A stretch of DNA of 64,000 bases from JACCTU01 sp963798985. GTDB taxonomy: Bacteria; Actinomycetota; Thermoleophilia; Gaiellales; Gaiellaceae. The position numbers and the translations under genes are program-made. Positions 27,444 through 36,308 of the stretch are shown in pieces. The DNA lies in NCBI GenBank assembly GCA_963798985.1, contig CAWCVL010000002.1, positions 171,389-235,388 on the forward strand. The letters run 5' to 3'. Position 1 is the first letter of the stretch. Each line of letters starts with the position of its first letter. The notes beneath the pieces are model-generated. The model made no database searches. It was not told the DNA's origin and saw nothing but the letters and a program-made list of their open reading frames with translations.

Positions 27444-29120
27444 CTACTGTCCGCCCAGGAAGACGGTCTTGAACAGGTCAGTGCCGATCGGGCTCGTGTA
27501 GTAGCCCTGCACCCGCCTTTGGAAGCCGAGTGCCGGCGTCGAATGCGCATACGGAACGGCCGGCAGGTTCTGCATGATCAGCTTGTTCGCCTGCTTGTAC
27601 AGCGCGATCCGCTTCGCCTGGTTCACTTCCTGCTCAGCCCGGTCGAGGAGGCGGTCCAGCGCCGCGTTCCGCTCCTGGAACTGCGGGCTGAAGCCCTGGA
27701 AGAACGTGCCGATGAAGTTGTCCGCATCGGCATAGTCGCCCGTCCAACCGATCAGGTTGAGATGACCGGCGGTGCCCTCGTTCACGTGCTTCACGTAGTC
27801 GGGTCGCCACGGCATGCTCGTCGTCTCCACGTCGAAGCCGGACTGCTCGAGGCTCGCCTTGAACGCCTCGTAGTTCGCCTTCGGGTCGGGCATGTACGGG
27901 CGTGAAACGCCGGTCGGATACCAGAACTGGATCTTGCACGGCGGTCCGCAACCGGCCTGGCGCAGCAGCTCCCGCGACCTGGTCGGGTTGAACGCGTACT
28001 TGACCACGTCCTTCGCGTAGCCGGGAAGGCTCGGTGGCATGAACGCGTGCGCCACCTGTCCACGACCCGCATAGAACGAGTTCACAACGAGCTGCCGGTT
28101 CAGGCCGTACGCGACGGCACGCCGGACCCGGATGTCGTTCATCGGCGGCTTCGACGACTGAATCGTCACGTAGGCCACGTTGAACGCCGGGCGGCTCAGC
28201 ACCTTCAGCCGCGAGTTGCCGCGCACCGTGGCGACGAGCTGCGGAGCGAGCAGGTCCATCCCGAAGACCTCACCGGTCTGGAGCGCCTGCACGCGCGCCG
28301 TGTTGTCGCTGATCGGCCGGATGATGATCCGGTTGAGCCGCGGCAGCTTCTTGTTCCAGTACGTCGGGTTCTTGCGGAGGATCACCGACTCTCCCACCGT
28401 CCACTTCTCGAGCCTGTACGGGCCCGTGCCGGTCGGATGCTGGAACGCGTACGTCCCGGTCGGAGCGAAGACGCCGTTGCGGATCGTGCCCTGATTCGCA
28501 CCCCATCTCGCCATCGCGGTCGGGCTCTGCATCGAGAACGCCGAGAGGACGAGCGACGGAACGAACGGGCCGTTCTTCCGCGTCAGCTTCACGACGGCCT
28601 TCAGCGGTCCCGCGGCCCGGCAGCTCTGGTACAGCGGCTTGCCGAGTGTTGCGTTCTCGTTGCGCCTGAAACCGGTGAAGATCGACTGGTAGTAGTAGGT
28701 CGCCGAGGCGTCCTGGAACGGGCCGCTGAAGTTGAACCAGCGGTTGAAGTTCGCGCACACCGCGGCCGCGTTGAACGCCGTGCCGTCGTGGAAGCGGACT
28801 CCCCCGCGGAGGTTGAACGTGTACGTCCGCCCGTCCTTGGCGACGCTCCAGGTCTTGGCAAGACCCGGGATGAGCCGGGTCGTCCCCGGAGCGAAGTCGA
28901 CGAGACTCTCGTAGATCTGTTTCGTGACCCGGAACGACTCGCCGTCCGAGACGAGCGCCGGGTCGAGATACGTCGGGTCAGCCGCGCCGGCGTAGATCAG
29001 GGTGTCCGGAGCGGCCCCGCTCGGGGACGCCTCCGATCTCGACCCCGCCGTCGCTGCGCCCGCAACGAGCAAGCAGGCCACCACCGCGCCCGCCATGCTC
29101 AGGAGCTTGATTCCCCTCAA
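27444..29120 (-). CDS. oligopeptide ABC transporter substrate-binding protein, copy 2
   Basis: This 558-residue family-5 solute-binding protein has a cleavable Sec signal (LLSMAGAVVACLLVAGAATA) but no clear lipobox, unlike copy 1. Conserved blocks include GAADPTYLDPALVSDGESFR, LAKTWSVAKDGRTYTFNLRG and VRFHDGTAFNA. It would capture peptides or related solutes and deliver them to the OppBC channel. The TTG start follows GAGAGGGTGG, a plausible ribosome-binding stretch. The sequence is far from copy 1, so the two operons probably have different substrates. Confidence 0.92.
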   Translation of the reverse strand: MRGIKLLSMAGAVVACLLVAGAATAGSRSEASPSGAAPDTLIYAGAADPTYLDPALVSDGESFRVTKQIYESLVDFAPGTTRLIPGLAKTWSVAKDGRTYTFNLRGGVRFHDGTAFNAAAVCANFNRWFNFSGPFQDASATYYYQSIFTGFRRNENATLGKPLYQSCRAAGPLKAVVKLTRKNGPFVPSLVLSAFSMQSPTAMARWGANQGTIRNGVFAPTGTYAFQHPTGTGPYRLEKWTVGESVILRKNPTYWNKKLPRLNRIIIRPISDNTARVQALQTGEVFGMDLLAPQLVATVRGNSRLKVLSRPAFNVAYVTIQSSKPPMNDIRVRRAVAYGLNRQLVVNSFYAGRGQVAHAFMPPSLPGYAKDVVKYAFNPTRSRELLRQAGCGPPCKIQFWYPTGVSRPYMPDPKANYEAFKASLEQSGFDVETTSMPWRPDYVKHVNEGTAGHLNLIGWTGDYADADNFIGTFFQGFSPQFQERNAALDRLLDRAEQEVNQAKRIALYKQANKLIMQNLPAVPYAHSTPALGFQRRVQGYYTSPIGTDLFKTVFLGGQ

Positions 29121-29202
29121 AACTGCACCACCCTCTCTTTGTAACTAGCTGCCTTGGCTAAGGAGTATTCAGCAGCTACGACGCGGCTGCAAACAAAAGG
29201 TT

Positions 29203-29226
29203 AAGGGGCGGCCGAAGCCGCCCCTT
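29203..29226 (-). terminator. UUCG-tetraloop terminator after the sigma-factor gene
   Basis: A perfect 10-bp stem AAGGGGCGGC/GCCGCCCCTT encloses CGAA on the plus strand, which is the stable UUCG loop on the transcribed reverse strand. It lies 28 nt after the sigma gene stop and is followed in that direction by AACCTTTTG, giving a short U-rich tail. Confidence 0.8.
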
Positions 29227-29253
29227 GAGAGCGTCCAAGCGCGCCGTCGCGTT

Positions 29254-30333
29254 TTAGGCCACGGAGGCGACCGAGATCAGGTCGCGCAACGCACCGAGCC
29301 GGGCAAGAGCCTGGCCCTCGAGCTGCCGAACGCGCTCACGCGTCAAATCGAGCTCGTGGCCGATCGCCTCGAGCGTCCAGGGCTCGCCCTCGAAGCCGAA
29401 CCGCAGCTCGAGGATCCGGCGCTCACGCTCCGGAAGGGCGTCGAGCGCCTTGCGCACGCCCTGCCGGCGAAGCGACTCTTCCGCCTCTTCGAACGGGTCG
29501 GGCGCCTCGCGGTCGGCGAACAGATCGCCGAGCTCGCCCTCGTCGTCCGCGCCGACCGTCTGGTTGAGCGAGACCGAGGCGGACGCGGCGCCGAGCGCCT
29601 CGTCGACGTGCTGGATCGGGAGGCCGGTGGCCTCCGCGAGCTCCTCCTTCGTCGCCTCGCGGCCGAGCTCGACCTCGAGCCGGCGCGCGGCGCGCGACAG
29701 CTTCTGCTGCCGCTCGACGACGTGGACGGGCACGCGGATCGTCCGCGCGTGGTTCGCGACAGCGCGCTGCACCGACTGGCGGATCCACCAGGTCGCGTAG
29801 GTCGAGAACTTGAAGCCGCGGCGCCAGTCGAACTTCTCGACCGCGCGGTTCAGGCCGAGCGTGCCCTCCTGGATCAGGTCGAGGAACGGCACGCCGAGGC
29901 CGCGGTAGCCCTTGGCGATCGACACGACGAGCCGAAGGTTCGACTCGATCATGTGCCGCTTAGCGATGGGGTCGCCGCGCTCGATCCGCTTGGCGAGGGT
30001 GACCTCGTCCGCGGCGGTGAGGAGCTTGTGCTTGCCGACGTCGGCGAGGAACAGCTGAAGGCTGTCCGCGGATCCCGAGAGCGGCGCATGCGAGAGGTTC
30101 AGGCTCTCGCGCTTCGCCGGCTTCTCGTCCTTCTCGTCGACCTCGACCTTGATCTCGAAGCCGATCGACACGAGCTCTGCCCGGAGCTGCTCGAGGTCGG
30201 CCTCGTTCAGCTCGTGCTCCTGCCCGAACGTCTCGAGCGTGGTCACCTCGATGAAACCCTGTTCCTCGGACGCCTCAACGAGGGCCCGAACGGGGTCGGA
30301 TTCAAGAAGTTCCTGCAACTGATTCTGAGTCAA
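29254..30333 (-). CDS. rpoD: RNA polymerase primary-type sigma factor (RpoD/SigA family)
   Basis: This 359-residue sigma-70 factor has a short region-1.1-like N-terminus (residues 1-65) and region 1.2 DSLQLFLADVGKHKLLTAAD. Region 2 has SNLRLVVSIAKGYRGLGVPF and FSTYATWWIRQSVQRAVANH, region 3 covers ~215-265, and region 4.2 reads WTLEAIGHELDLTRERVRQL. The region 2.4 and 4.2 residues match group 1/2 factors that read TTGACA/TATAAT-type promoters, so it is probably the housekeeping sigma or a close paralogue. A TTG start lies ~17 nt after AAAGGGAG. It follows topA on the same strand after a 229-nt leader. Confidence 0.9.
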   Translation of the reverse strand: MTQNQLQELLESDPVRALVEASEEQGFIEVTTLETFGQEHELNEADLEQLRAELVSIGFEIKVEVDEKDEKPAKRESLNLSHAPLSGSADSLQLFLADVGKHKLLTAADEVTLAKRIERGDPIAKRHMIESNLRLVVSIAKGYRGLGVPFLDLIQEGTLGLNRAVEKFDWRRGFKFSTYATWWIRQSVQRAVANHARTIRVPVHVVERQQKLSRAARRLEVELGREATKEELAEATGLPIQHVDEALGAASASVSLNQTVGADDEGELGDLFADREAPDPFEEAEESLRRQGVRKALDALPERERRILELRFGFEGEPWTLEAIGHELDLTRERVRQLEGQALARLGALRDLISVASVA

Positions 30334-30562
30334 GTTACCGTTAACTCCCTTTCACACTCGTGTGCGGGCGTGCGCTCGCAGCGGCCCCGATCGCACTTTA
30401 GGAGGTATCTCCCGTTGGTGCTAGAGGCGTGGACCGGATCACAACCGAATTCCAACAATGGTGCTCTCAAGCAATAAGAAACGAATCCCGCATCCGAGGC
30501 ATTCCGGGTACGCAGAAGCGTTCCTCCCAATTGGACGTCTAGGCCCTTCGAAAGTTTCCTTC
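30334..30562 (-). promoter_or_regulatory. leader/promoter region of the sigma-factor gene
   Basis: This 229-nt gene-free stretch between topA and the sigma gene is noticeably more A/T-rich than its surroundings, for example TTGTTGGAATTCGG and TTTCTTATTGC on the reverse strand. It probably holds the sigma promoter and leader. No promoter hexamer pair or terminator can be assigned with confidence. Confidence 0.45.
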
Positions 30563-33151
30563 CTAGGCGCGAGTGCGCTTTCGGCCGGGCTTCGCCGGCC
30601 CTCGGGCGCGGCGGTCGGCCAGGAGCTCGATCGCCCGCTCGTGGGTCAGCGACTCGACCTCGTCGCCTGCGCGGAGGCTCGCGTTCGTATCGCCGTCCGT
30701 CACGTAGGGGCCGAAACGGCCCTTGCGGACGACGATCTTCTTCTCGGTGATCGGGTCGACCCCGAGCTCCCGAAGCGGCCCCACCGGTGCCCCGCGGCGA
30801 CGGCGCTCCTTCGGCTTCGCGAGGAGCTCCAGCGCCTGCTCCAGCCCGATCTCGAACAGCTGCTCCTCCGACTCCAGCGAGCGCGTCTCGGTGCCCTTCT
30901 TGATGTACGGGCCGTACCGGCCGTTCAGGGCTTCGACGTCCTCGCCGTCGGCGGGATCGGGCCCGAGCGTGCGCGGCAGCGACAAAAGCTTCACCGCATC
31001 TTCGAGCGTCACGGTGTCGAGCGACATCGACTTGAAGAGCGACGCGGTCTTCGGCTTGCCCTTGTCGTCCTCGGGGAGCACCTCGGTCACGTACGGCCCG
31101 AAGCGTCCGGTGCGCGCGAGCAACTGGCGGCCCGTCTCCGGATGGGCTCCGAGCTCGCGGTCGCCGGACGGCTGCGCGAGCAACTCGGTCGCCTTCTCGA
31201 GCGTGAGCTCGTCCGGCGCGAGGTCGGGCGGGATGCTCGCCCGCTCCTCCCCGCGCTCGACGTACGGCCCGTAGCGCCCGACGCGCAGCACGATGTCCTC
31301 GGCGCCCGGGATCGGGAACGTGTTGACCGCGCGGGCGTCGATCTCGCCGAGCGCGCCGACGAGCGCCTTCAGCCCCGCCTCGTCCGGCTCGCCGTCGCCG
31401 AAGTAGAAGCGGCGCAGCCACTCGACGCGACCCTCGTCGCCGGCGGCGATGCGGTCGAGGTCGTCCTCCATGCGCGCGGTGAACTCGTAGTCGACCAGGC
31501 GGCTGAAGTGCTTCTCGAGCAGCTCGGTGACGGAGAACGCGAGAAAGCTCGGGACGAGCGCGGTGCCGCGCTTGAACGCGTAGCCGCGGTCCATGACCGT
31601 GCCGATGATCGCCGCATACGTCGACGGCCTGCCGATGCCTCGCTCCTCCAGCGCGCGCACAAGCGTCGCCTCGGTGTAGCGCGGCGGCGGCGAGGTCGAG
31701 TGCCCCTGCGCCGTCAGCTCCTTGGTCTCGGCCGCCTGGCCCTCCTCGAGGTTCGGCAGGGGGCGCTGGTCCACGTCCCCGTCGTCGTCCTTGCCGACCT
31801 CGTACGCGGCGAGGAAGCCGGGGAACGTGATCACGGTGCCCGACGCGCCGAACTCGACGTCCTCGCCGGACGTGCTCGCCGCCGCGAGGCGCAGCGACAC
31901 GGTCTCCCCGCGCGCATCCGCCATCTGGGAGGAGATCGTGCGCTTCCAGATCAACTCGTACAGCGCGAGCTCGTCGCGGTTCAGCTCGCCGCGCACCTCG
32001 TTCGGCGTGCGGAAGAAATCGCCAGCGGGACGGATCGCCTCGTGGGCCTCCTGCGCGTTCTTGACCTTGCGGTCCCAACTGCGCGGCTTCGGCGGCAGAT
32101 AGTCGGCGCCGTAGAGCTCCGTCACCTGCTTGCGCGCGGCTGCGACGGCCGCCTGCGAGAGCGACGTCGAGTCGGTGCGCATGTAGGTGATGTAGCCGTT
32201 CTCGTACAGGCGCTGAGCGACGCGCATCGTCGTCTGCGACGTGTACCGCAGCTTGCGGCTCGCCTCCTGTTGCAGGGTCGCGGTACGAAACGGAGCCGTC
32301 GGCTTGCGCGTGTACGGCTTCTCGTCCTTGCTGCGGACCGTGAACGTCGCGCCCTGCAGCCGCGCGAGCAACCCGCGCGCCGACTCCTCGTCCAGGTGGG
32401 CGAGGTCCTTGCCCTTCGCCTTGCCGTCTGCACCGAAGTCGGAGCCGCGGGCGACACGTTTGCCGTCGAGTGACACGAGCCGCGCGTCGAACGAGCCCGG
32501 GTCGAAGATGCCTTCGAGGTCCCAGTACGCGACCTCGACGAAGGCGATCCGCTCGCGCTCGCGCTCGACGATCAGCCGAGTCGCGACGGACTGCACCCGT
32601 CCCGCCGAGAGTCCCTGCGTGACCTTCTTCCAGAGCACCGGGGAGACCTCGTACCCGTAGAGGCGGTCGAGGATCCGACGGGTCTCCTGCGCGTCGACGA
32701 GCCTGTCGTCGATCTGGCGCGTCTCCCCGAGGGAGCGCTCGATCGCGTCGCGGGTGATCTCGTGGAAGACCATCCGCCGGACGGGAACCTTCGGCTTGAG
32801 GACCTGGAGCAGGTGCCAGGCGATCGCCTCGCCTTCGCGGTCTTCGTCCGTCGCGAGCAGCAGCTCGTCGGCGCCCTTCAGCAGCTTCTTGAGCTCCGCG
32901 ACCGTCTTCTTCTTGTCGTCGTCGACGAGGTACAGCGGCTCGAAGTCCTCGTCGATCGCCACGCCCATCGTCCCGTACTTGGCCCGCTGCTCCTTGGGGA
33001 CGTCGCTGGCTCGATTCGGGAGATCCCGGATGTGCCCGATGCTCGAGGCGACCTTGTAGCCCTTCCCGAGGTACCCCTCGATCGTCCGCGCTTTTGCGGG
33101 CGACTCGACGATCACGAGGCGGTTCAACCCGCTTTCCTCCGTGGTTGCCAC
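30563..33151 (-). CDS. topA: DNA topoisomerase I
   Basis: This 862-residue type IA topoisomerase relaxes negative supercoils. The TOPRIM domain has VIVESPAKARTIEGYLG (start) and ATDEDREGEAIAWH. The active-site region reads Y-I-T-Y-M-R-T-D-S. After ~residue 600 there are four C-terminal repeats with G-R-[YF]-G-P-Y cores (G-R-Y-G-P-Y-V-E-R, G-R-F-G-P-Y-V-T-E, G-R-Y-G-P-Y-I-K-K, G-R-F-G-P-Y-V-T-D), the actinobacterial type of tail, which ends in a Lys/Arg-rich stretch. GTG at 33151 is chosen because AAGGTGG lies 5 nt upstream; a TTG at 33178 would add nine residues. Confidence 0.96.
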   Translation of the reverse strand: MATTEESGLNRLVIVESPAKARTIEGYLGKGYKVASSIGHIRDLPNRASDVPKEQRAKYGTMGVAIDEDFEPLYLVDDDKKKTVAELKKLLKGADELLLATDEDREGEAIAWHLLQVLKPKVPVRRMVFHEITRDAIERSLGETRQIDDRLVDAQETRRILDRLYGYEVSPVLWKKVTQGLSAGRVQSVATRLIVERERERIAFVEVAYWDLEGIFDPGSFDARLVSLDGKRVARGSDFGADGKAKGKDLAHLDEESARGLLARLQGATFTVRSKDEKPYTRKPTAPFRTATLQQEASRKLRYTSQTTMRVAQRLYENGYITYMRTDSTSLSQAAVAAARKQVTELYGADYLPPKPRSWDRKVKNAQEAHEAIRPAGDFFRTPNEVRGELNRDELALYELIWKRTISSQMADARGETVSLRLAAASTSGEDVEFGASGTVITFPGFLAAYEVGKDDDGDVDQRPLPNLEEGQAAETKELTAQGHSTSPPPRYTEATLVRALEERGIGRPSTYAAIIGTVMDRGYAFKRGTALVPSFLAFSVTELLEKHFSRLVDYEFTARMEDDLDRIAAGDEGRVEWLRRFYFGDGEPDEAGLKALVGALGEIDARAVNTFPIPGAEDIVLRVGRYGPYVERGEERASIPPDLAPDELTLEKATELLAQPSGDRELGAHPETGRQLLARTGRFGPYVTEVLPEDDKGKPKTASLFKSMSLDTVTLEDAVKLLSLPRTLGPDPADGEDVEALNGRYGPYIKKGTETRSLESEEQLFEIGLEQALELLAKPKERRRRGAPVGPLRELGVDPITEKKIVVRKGRFGPYVTDGDTNASLRAGDEVESLTHERAIELLADRRARGPAKPGRKRTRA

Positions 33152-33197
33152 GCGGTCCACCTTAGCCTTCGTTGTCAAGACGGCAGAATGCGGCGCC

Positions 33198-33818
33198 GTG
33201 GCACCGCGCCCCTCACCGTTCTATTTGGCCGCCGGGGGACTCTCCCTGCCCTTCACGAAGCTGCTCTTCCGCCAGAAGAGCAGCGGGCTAGAGAACGTGC
33301 CGGCCGAAGGGGGCTGCGTCCTGGCGTCCAACCACCTCTCGAACTTCGATCCCTGGGCGATCGGAATCCCGCTGTACCCACGGAGGTTCCTTCGGTTCAT
33401 GGGCAAGTCCGAGCTCTTCTGGTGGCCGCTCGGGCCGATCATCGAGTCCGGCGGGGCCTTCAAGGTCCACCGTGGCCAGGCCGACCTCGAGGCGATGGAG
33501 ACGGCGGAGCAACTCTGCCGCGACGGGCACGTAGTCGTGATGTTTCCCGAGGGGACGCGCCGCAAGAAGGGCCTCGTCAAGAAGTACCAGCCTCGCGCGC
33601 ACACGGGCGCGGCGCGGATCGCGCTCGGAGCGGGCGTCCCCTTGATCCCCGCAGCGATCAAGGGCACCGACAACCTCCTCGGGCTCGGACCGATCCGCGT
33701 GGCCTACGGTGCTCCCGTGCCGCTCGACGACCTCCGCCCCGCCGACCCCCGTGACGCGGCTCAGGAAGCCACCGACCGGCTGATGGCCGAGATCGCGCGG
33801 CTCGAGGCGACGCTTTGA
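33198..33818 (+). CDS. 1-acyl-sn-glycerol-3-phosphate acyltransferase-like (PlsC family)
   Basis: This 206-residue acyltransferase has the H-x4-D motif in N-H-L-S-N-F-D-P (~residue 46), the glycerolipid-binding block, and FPEGTRRKKGLVKK (~120) with the E-G-T-R signature. It probably acylates lysophosphatidate or a similar acceptor at the membrane. It is transcribed divergently from topA. GTG at 33198 places the catalytic His at the usual distance; upstream in-frame codons are antisense to topA. The stop overlaps the next start by TTGA. Confidence 0.88.
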   Translation: MAPRPSPFYLAAGGLSLPFTKLLFRQKSSGLENVPAEGGCVLASNHLSNFDPWAIGIPLYPRRFLRFMGKSELFWWPLGPIIESGGAFKVHRGQADLEAMETAEQLCRDGHVVVMFPEGTRRKKGLVKKYQPRAHTGAARIALGAGVPLIPAAIKGTDNLLGLGPIRVAYGAPVPLDDLRPADPRDAAQEATDRLMAEIARLEATL

Positions 33819-34643
33819 AACCCCTGCTGGCCGTCGACGGCGACTCGTTCGCCCACCGCGCGTACCACGCGCTCCCCAAGCAGATCCGCCGTGCCGAGGG
33901 CCGGCCCGCGAACATGATCGTCGGCTTCACCAACATGCTCGTCGGGCTGTGGGACCAGGAGCAGCCGCGCTCCGTCCTCGTCGGCTTCGACTCGCTCGAT
34001 ACGCCCACCTATCGCCACACGGCGTTCCCTGCGTATCAGTCCGGCCGCGTGTTCGAGGAGGACTTGCTCGAACAGCTGGACCTGCTTGCCCGAGCTCGTG
34101 GAGTCCCTCGGCTTCGCGTCCGCGAAGGCGCCGGGCTACGAGGCGGACGACTTCATGGGCGCGGTCGTCGCGGCCGAGGAGAAGGCGAAGCGGCCTGTGC
34201 TGGTGGCGACGTCGGATCGTGACCTCTTCCAACTGGCCAGCGAGCGCACGACGATCCTCCAACCGACGCGCGGCGTGAGCGAGATCTCGCGCATCGGTCC
34301 AGCCGAGGTGCGCGAGCGTTACGGCGTCGAGCCGAAGCAGGTGCCCGACTTCATCGCGCTCCGCGGCGACCCGTCCGACCGGCTGCCCGGCGCGAAGGGC
34401 GTCGGGCCGAAGACGGCGGCGTCGGTGCTGGCGGAGTACGGCACGCTCGAGTCGGCGCTCGAAGCGGGGCGCTTCGCGGCACAGGCGGAGGAGTTGCGGC
34501 TCTATCGCCGAATCGCGACGGTGGACGCCTCTGCCCCTCTCCCTCCCCTCGGAGACCAGACGCCAACCTGGGCGGAGGCGTCCGCCCTCGTGGAACGGTG
34601 GGGGTTGGGGAACCTCTCGGGACGGCTCGCCGAGCGCGCTTGA
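33815..34643 (+). CDS. 5'-3' exonuclease (Pol I N-terminal type), one frameshift
   Basis: This is a stand-alone 5'-nuclease of ~275 residues without a polymerase domain. The first frame holds L-L-A-V-D-G-D-S-F-A-H-R (metal Asp) and YRHTAFPAYQSGR. The second holds YEADDFMGAVVAAEE, ATSDRDLFQL (metal Asp cluster) and the helix-3-turn-helix GDPSDRLPGAKGVGPKTAAS. An extra base near 34085 separates them (joined: L-D-L-L-P-E-L-V-E-S-L-G). Removing flaps or RNA primers is the family role. It overlaps its neighbours by TTGA at both ends, so it is co-translated with the acyltransferase and the HDAC-like gene. Confidence 0.85.
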
Positions 34644-35479
34644 AGATCCTCAGTCACGGCGACCTGGCCCGCCTTCATCCGTCGCCCTTCGAGACGCCCG
34701 AGCGCCTCGCGACGCTGCTCGAGCGCTTCGAGTGGAGCCCCGGGCGAAGCGCCCGACAAGAGGACCTGCTGCGCTGCCACACCCGGGCGCACGTAGACCG
34801 GATCGCGTCGATCGACCGCGAGACCTGGCTCGACGGCGATACGGTCGCGAGCGGGACGACCTATGAGGCTGCACTGCTCGCCGCGGGGACGACGATCCAG
34901 GCGGTGGAGGAAGAAGCGTTCGCGCTCGTCCGCCCGCCCGGCCACCACGCACTGCCGGACCGAGCGATGGGCTTCTGCATGTTCGACAACGTCGCGATCG
35001 CGGCCCGCTGGGCCCAGGCGGAGCTCGGGCTCCGCCGCGTTGCGATCCTCGACTGGGACGTGCACCACGGGAACGGGACGCAGGCGATCTTCTGGGACGA
35101 CCCGACCGTCTTCTTCGCGTCGCTGCACCAGTGGCCGTTCTACCCCGGCACCGGCGGCCCGGACGAGCAGCACGAGACGACGCTCAACATCCCGCTTGCG
35201 GCGGGCTCCGGCGACGACGAGTTCCTCGGCGCGCTCGACGAGCTGGTCGCGCCCGCCCTCGCGCGATTCGAGCCGGAGCTGTTGCTCGTCTCGGCGGGCT
35301 TCGACGCGCACGCTTCCGACCCGTTGGCGCTGATGGAGGTCAGCGAGAACGGGTTCCGTGAGCTCGCGCGCCGCTCCGCGACGTACGCCCCGCGCGTCGC
35401 GGCGGTCCTGGAGGGCGGCTACAACCTCGAGACGCTCCCTCTGCTCGTCGCGGCCGCGCACGAGGGTTTCTCGGAATGA
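34640..35479 (+). CDS. histone-deacetylase-superfamily amidohydrolase
   Basis: This 279-residue zinc hydrolase of the HDAC/AcuC/acetylpolyamine amidohydrolase superfamily has RPPGHHA (tandem catalytic His), the metal motif D-W-D-V-H-H-G-N-G-T and LLVSAGFDAH with the other zinc Asp. The bacterial substrate could be acetyl-lysine or an acetylated polyamine. A TTG start overlaps the exonuclease stop (TTGA). It is the last gene of the three-gene operon and ends directly in a strong hairpin. Confidence 0.88.
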   Translation: MKILSHGDLARLHPSPFETPERLATLLERFEWSPGRSARQEDLLRCHTRAHVDRIASIDRETWLDGDTVASGTTYEAALLAAGTTIQAVEEEAFALVRPPGHHALPDRAMGFCMFDNVAIAARWAQAELGLRRVAILDWDVHHGNGTQAIFWDDPTVFFASLHQWPFYPGTGGPDEQHETTLNIPLAAGSGDDEFLGALDELVAPALARFEPELLLVSAGFDAHASDPLALMEVSENGFRELARRSATYAPRVAAVLEGGYNLETLPLLVAAAHEGFSE

Positions 35480-35508
35480 GACAGGCCGGCTTTCGCCGGC
35501 CTGTCTCA
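35477..35508 (+). terminator. hairpin at the end of the HDAC-like gene
   Basis: A 14-bp perfect inverted repeat, TGAGACAGGCCGGC (35477-35490) and GCCGGCCTGTCTCA (35495-35508), with a TTTC loop. The repeat begins at the stop codon itself. It could terminate transcription from either side. Confidence 0.75.
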
Positions 35509-35620
35509 GCCACTGGATCTGTCGCTCACCCCTGAGCTGATCCCATCATCGGGGCTCGGGGACCTGCGTTCGCGACCCTTCGTGGGTGAATCTGGATCCC
35601 CCACGGTGGGTGAGTGGTCT

Positions 35621-36277
35621 CTAGCCGCGGGCGACGGCGAGCGCCTCGAGCGCCTCGCGGCGCGAGGACACGTTCAGCTTGTGGAGCAGGCTCTTGACGT
35701 GCGAGCGGACCGTGTGCTCGGAGATGAAGAGGCGCTTCGCGATGTCGTCGGTGCCGAGGTGCTCGTCGAGCAGGAGCAGCACCTCGACCTCGCGCGCGCT
35801 CAGCGCGCCGGCGATGCCGTCGGGAACCCCGCCGTTTCGGTAGCCGCCCTCCCGCACCTGATCGAGCAGGCTTCGAGCGACCTCGCCGGAGAGGGCGGCC
35901 TCGCCGCGGACGACGCCGCGAAGAAAGCTGACGATCCGGTCGGGCGGCTCGCTCTTCAGGAGATAGCCGGCGGCACCGGCGCGAATCGCCGCGAGCAGGT
36001 TCTCCTCGGTACCGGAGGCCGTGAGGACGATCACCTCGGCGTCGGGGACGGCGTCGCGGAGGCCGGGCAAGGCCGAGAGCCCGTCGAGCCCCGGCATGGA
36101 GAGGTCGAGCAGGACCAGCTGCGGGCGAAGCTTCCCGGCGAGCTCGATCGCCTCGTGCCCGTCGGAGGCCTGGCCGACCACGTCGAAGTCGTTTCCGGCG
36201 AGCAGGGTCGCCAGGGCGTCCCGGGTCAGGGGGTGGTCGTCCACGATCAGCACGCGGGGTTGCATCAGAAGACTCAT
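35621..36277 (-). CDS. NarL/FixJ-family response regulator
   Basis: This 218-residue protein has a receiver domain (V-D-D-H acidic pocket at 13-16, phospho-Asp in LVLLDLSMPG near residue 58, conserved Lys in GYLLKSEPP) and a C-terminal LuxR domain (LSAREVEVLLLLDEHLGTDD, then RLFISEHTVRSHVKSLLHKL). It is divergent from, and 31 bp away from, the histidine kinase at 36309, so the two form a two-component system. A palindrome between the genes overlaps its start and could be an auto-regulatory operator. Confidence 0.93.
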   Translation of the reverse strand: MSLLMQPRVLIVDDHPLTRDALATLLAGNDFDVVGQASDGHEAIELAGKLRPQLVLLDLSMPGLDGLSALPGLRDAVPDAEVIVLTASGTEENLLAAIRAGAAGYLLKSEPPDRIVSFLRGVVRGEAALSGEVARSLLDQVREGGYRNGGVPDGIAGALSAREVEVLLLLDEHLGTDDIAKRLFISEHTVRSHVKSLLHKLNVSSRREALEALAVARG

Positions 36278-36299
36278 CGGCAGGAGTCCCGCTGCCGAT
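36276..36299. promoter_or_regulatory. inverted-repeat operator candidate between response regulator and kinase genes
   Basis: The 8-bp inverted repeat ATCGGCAG (36276-36283) and CTGCCGAT (36292-36299), with an 8-nt spacer, fills most of the 31-bp divergent gap and touches the regulator start codon. NarL-type dimers bind inverted repeats, so autoregulation is plausible. Confidence 0.45.
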
Positions 36300-36308
36300 T
36301 AGAGGGAG

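Noticed and set aside
30458..32473. 671-codon forward open frame opposite topA
   Set aside because: It is a shadow of topA; no domain or ribosome-binding site.
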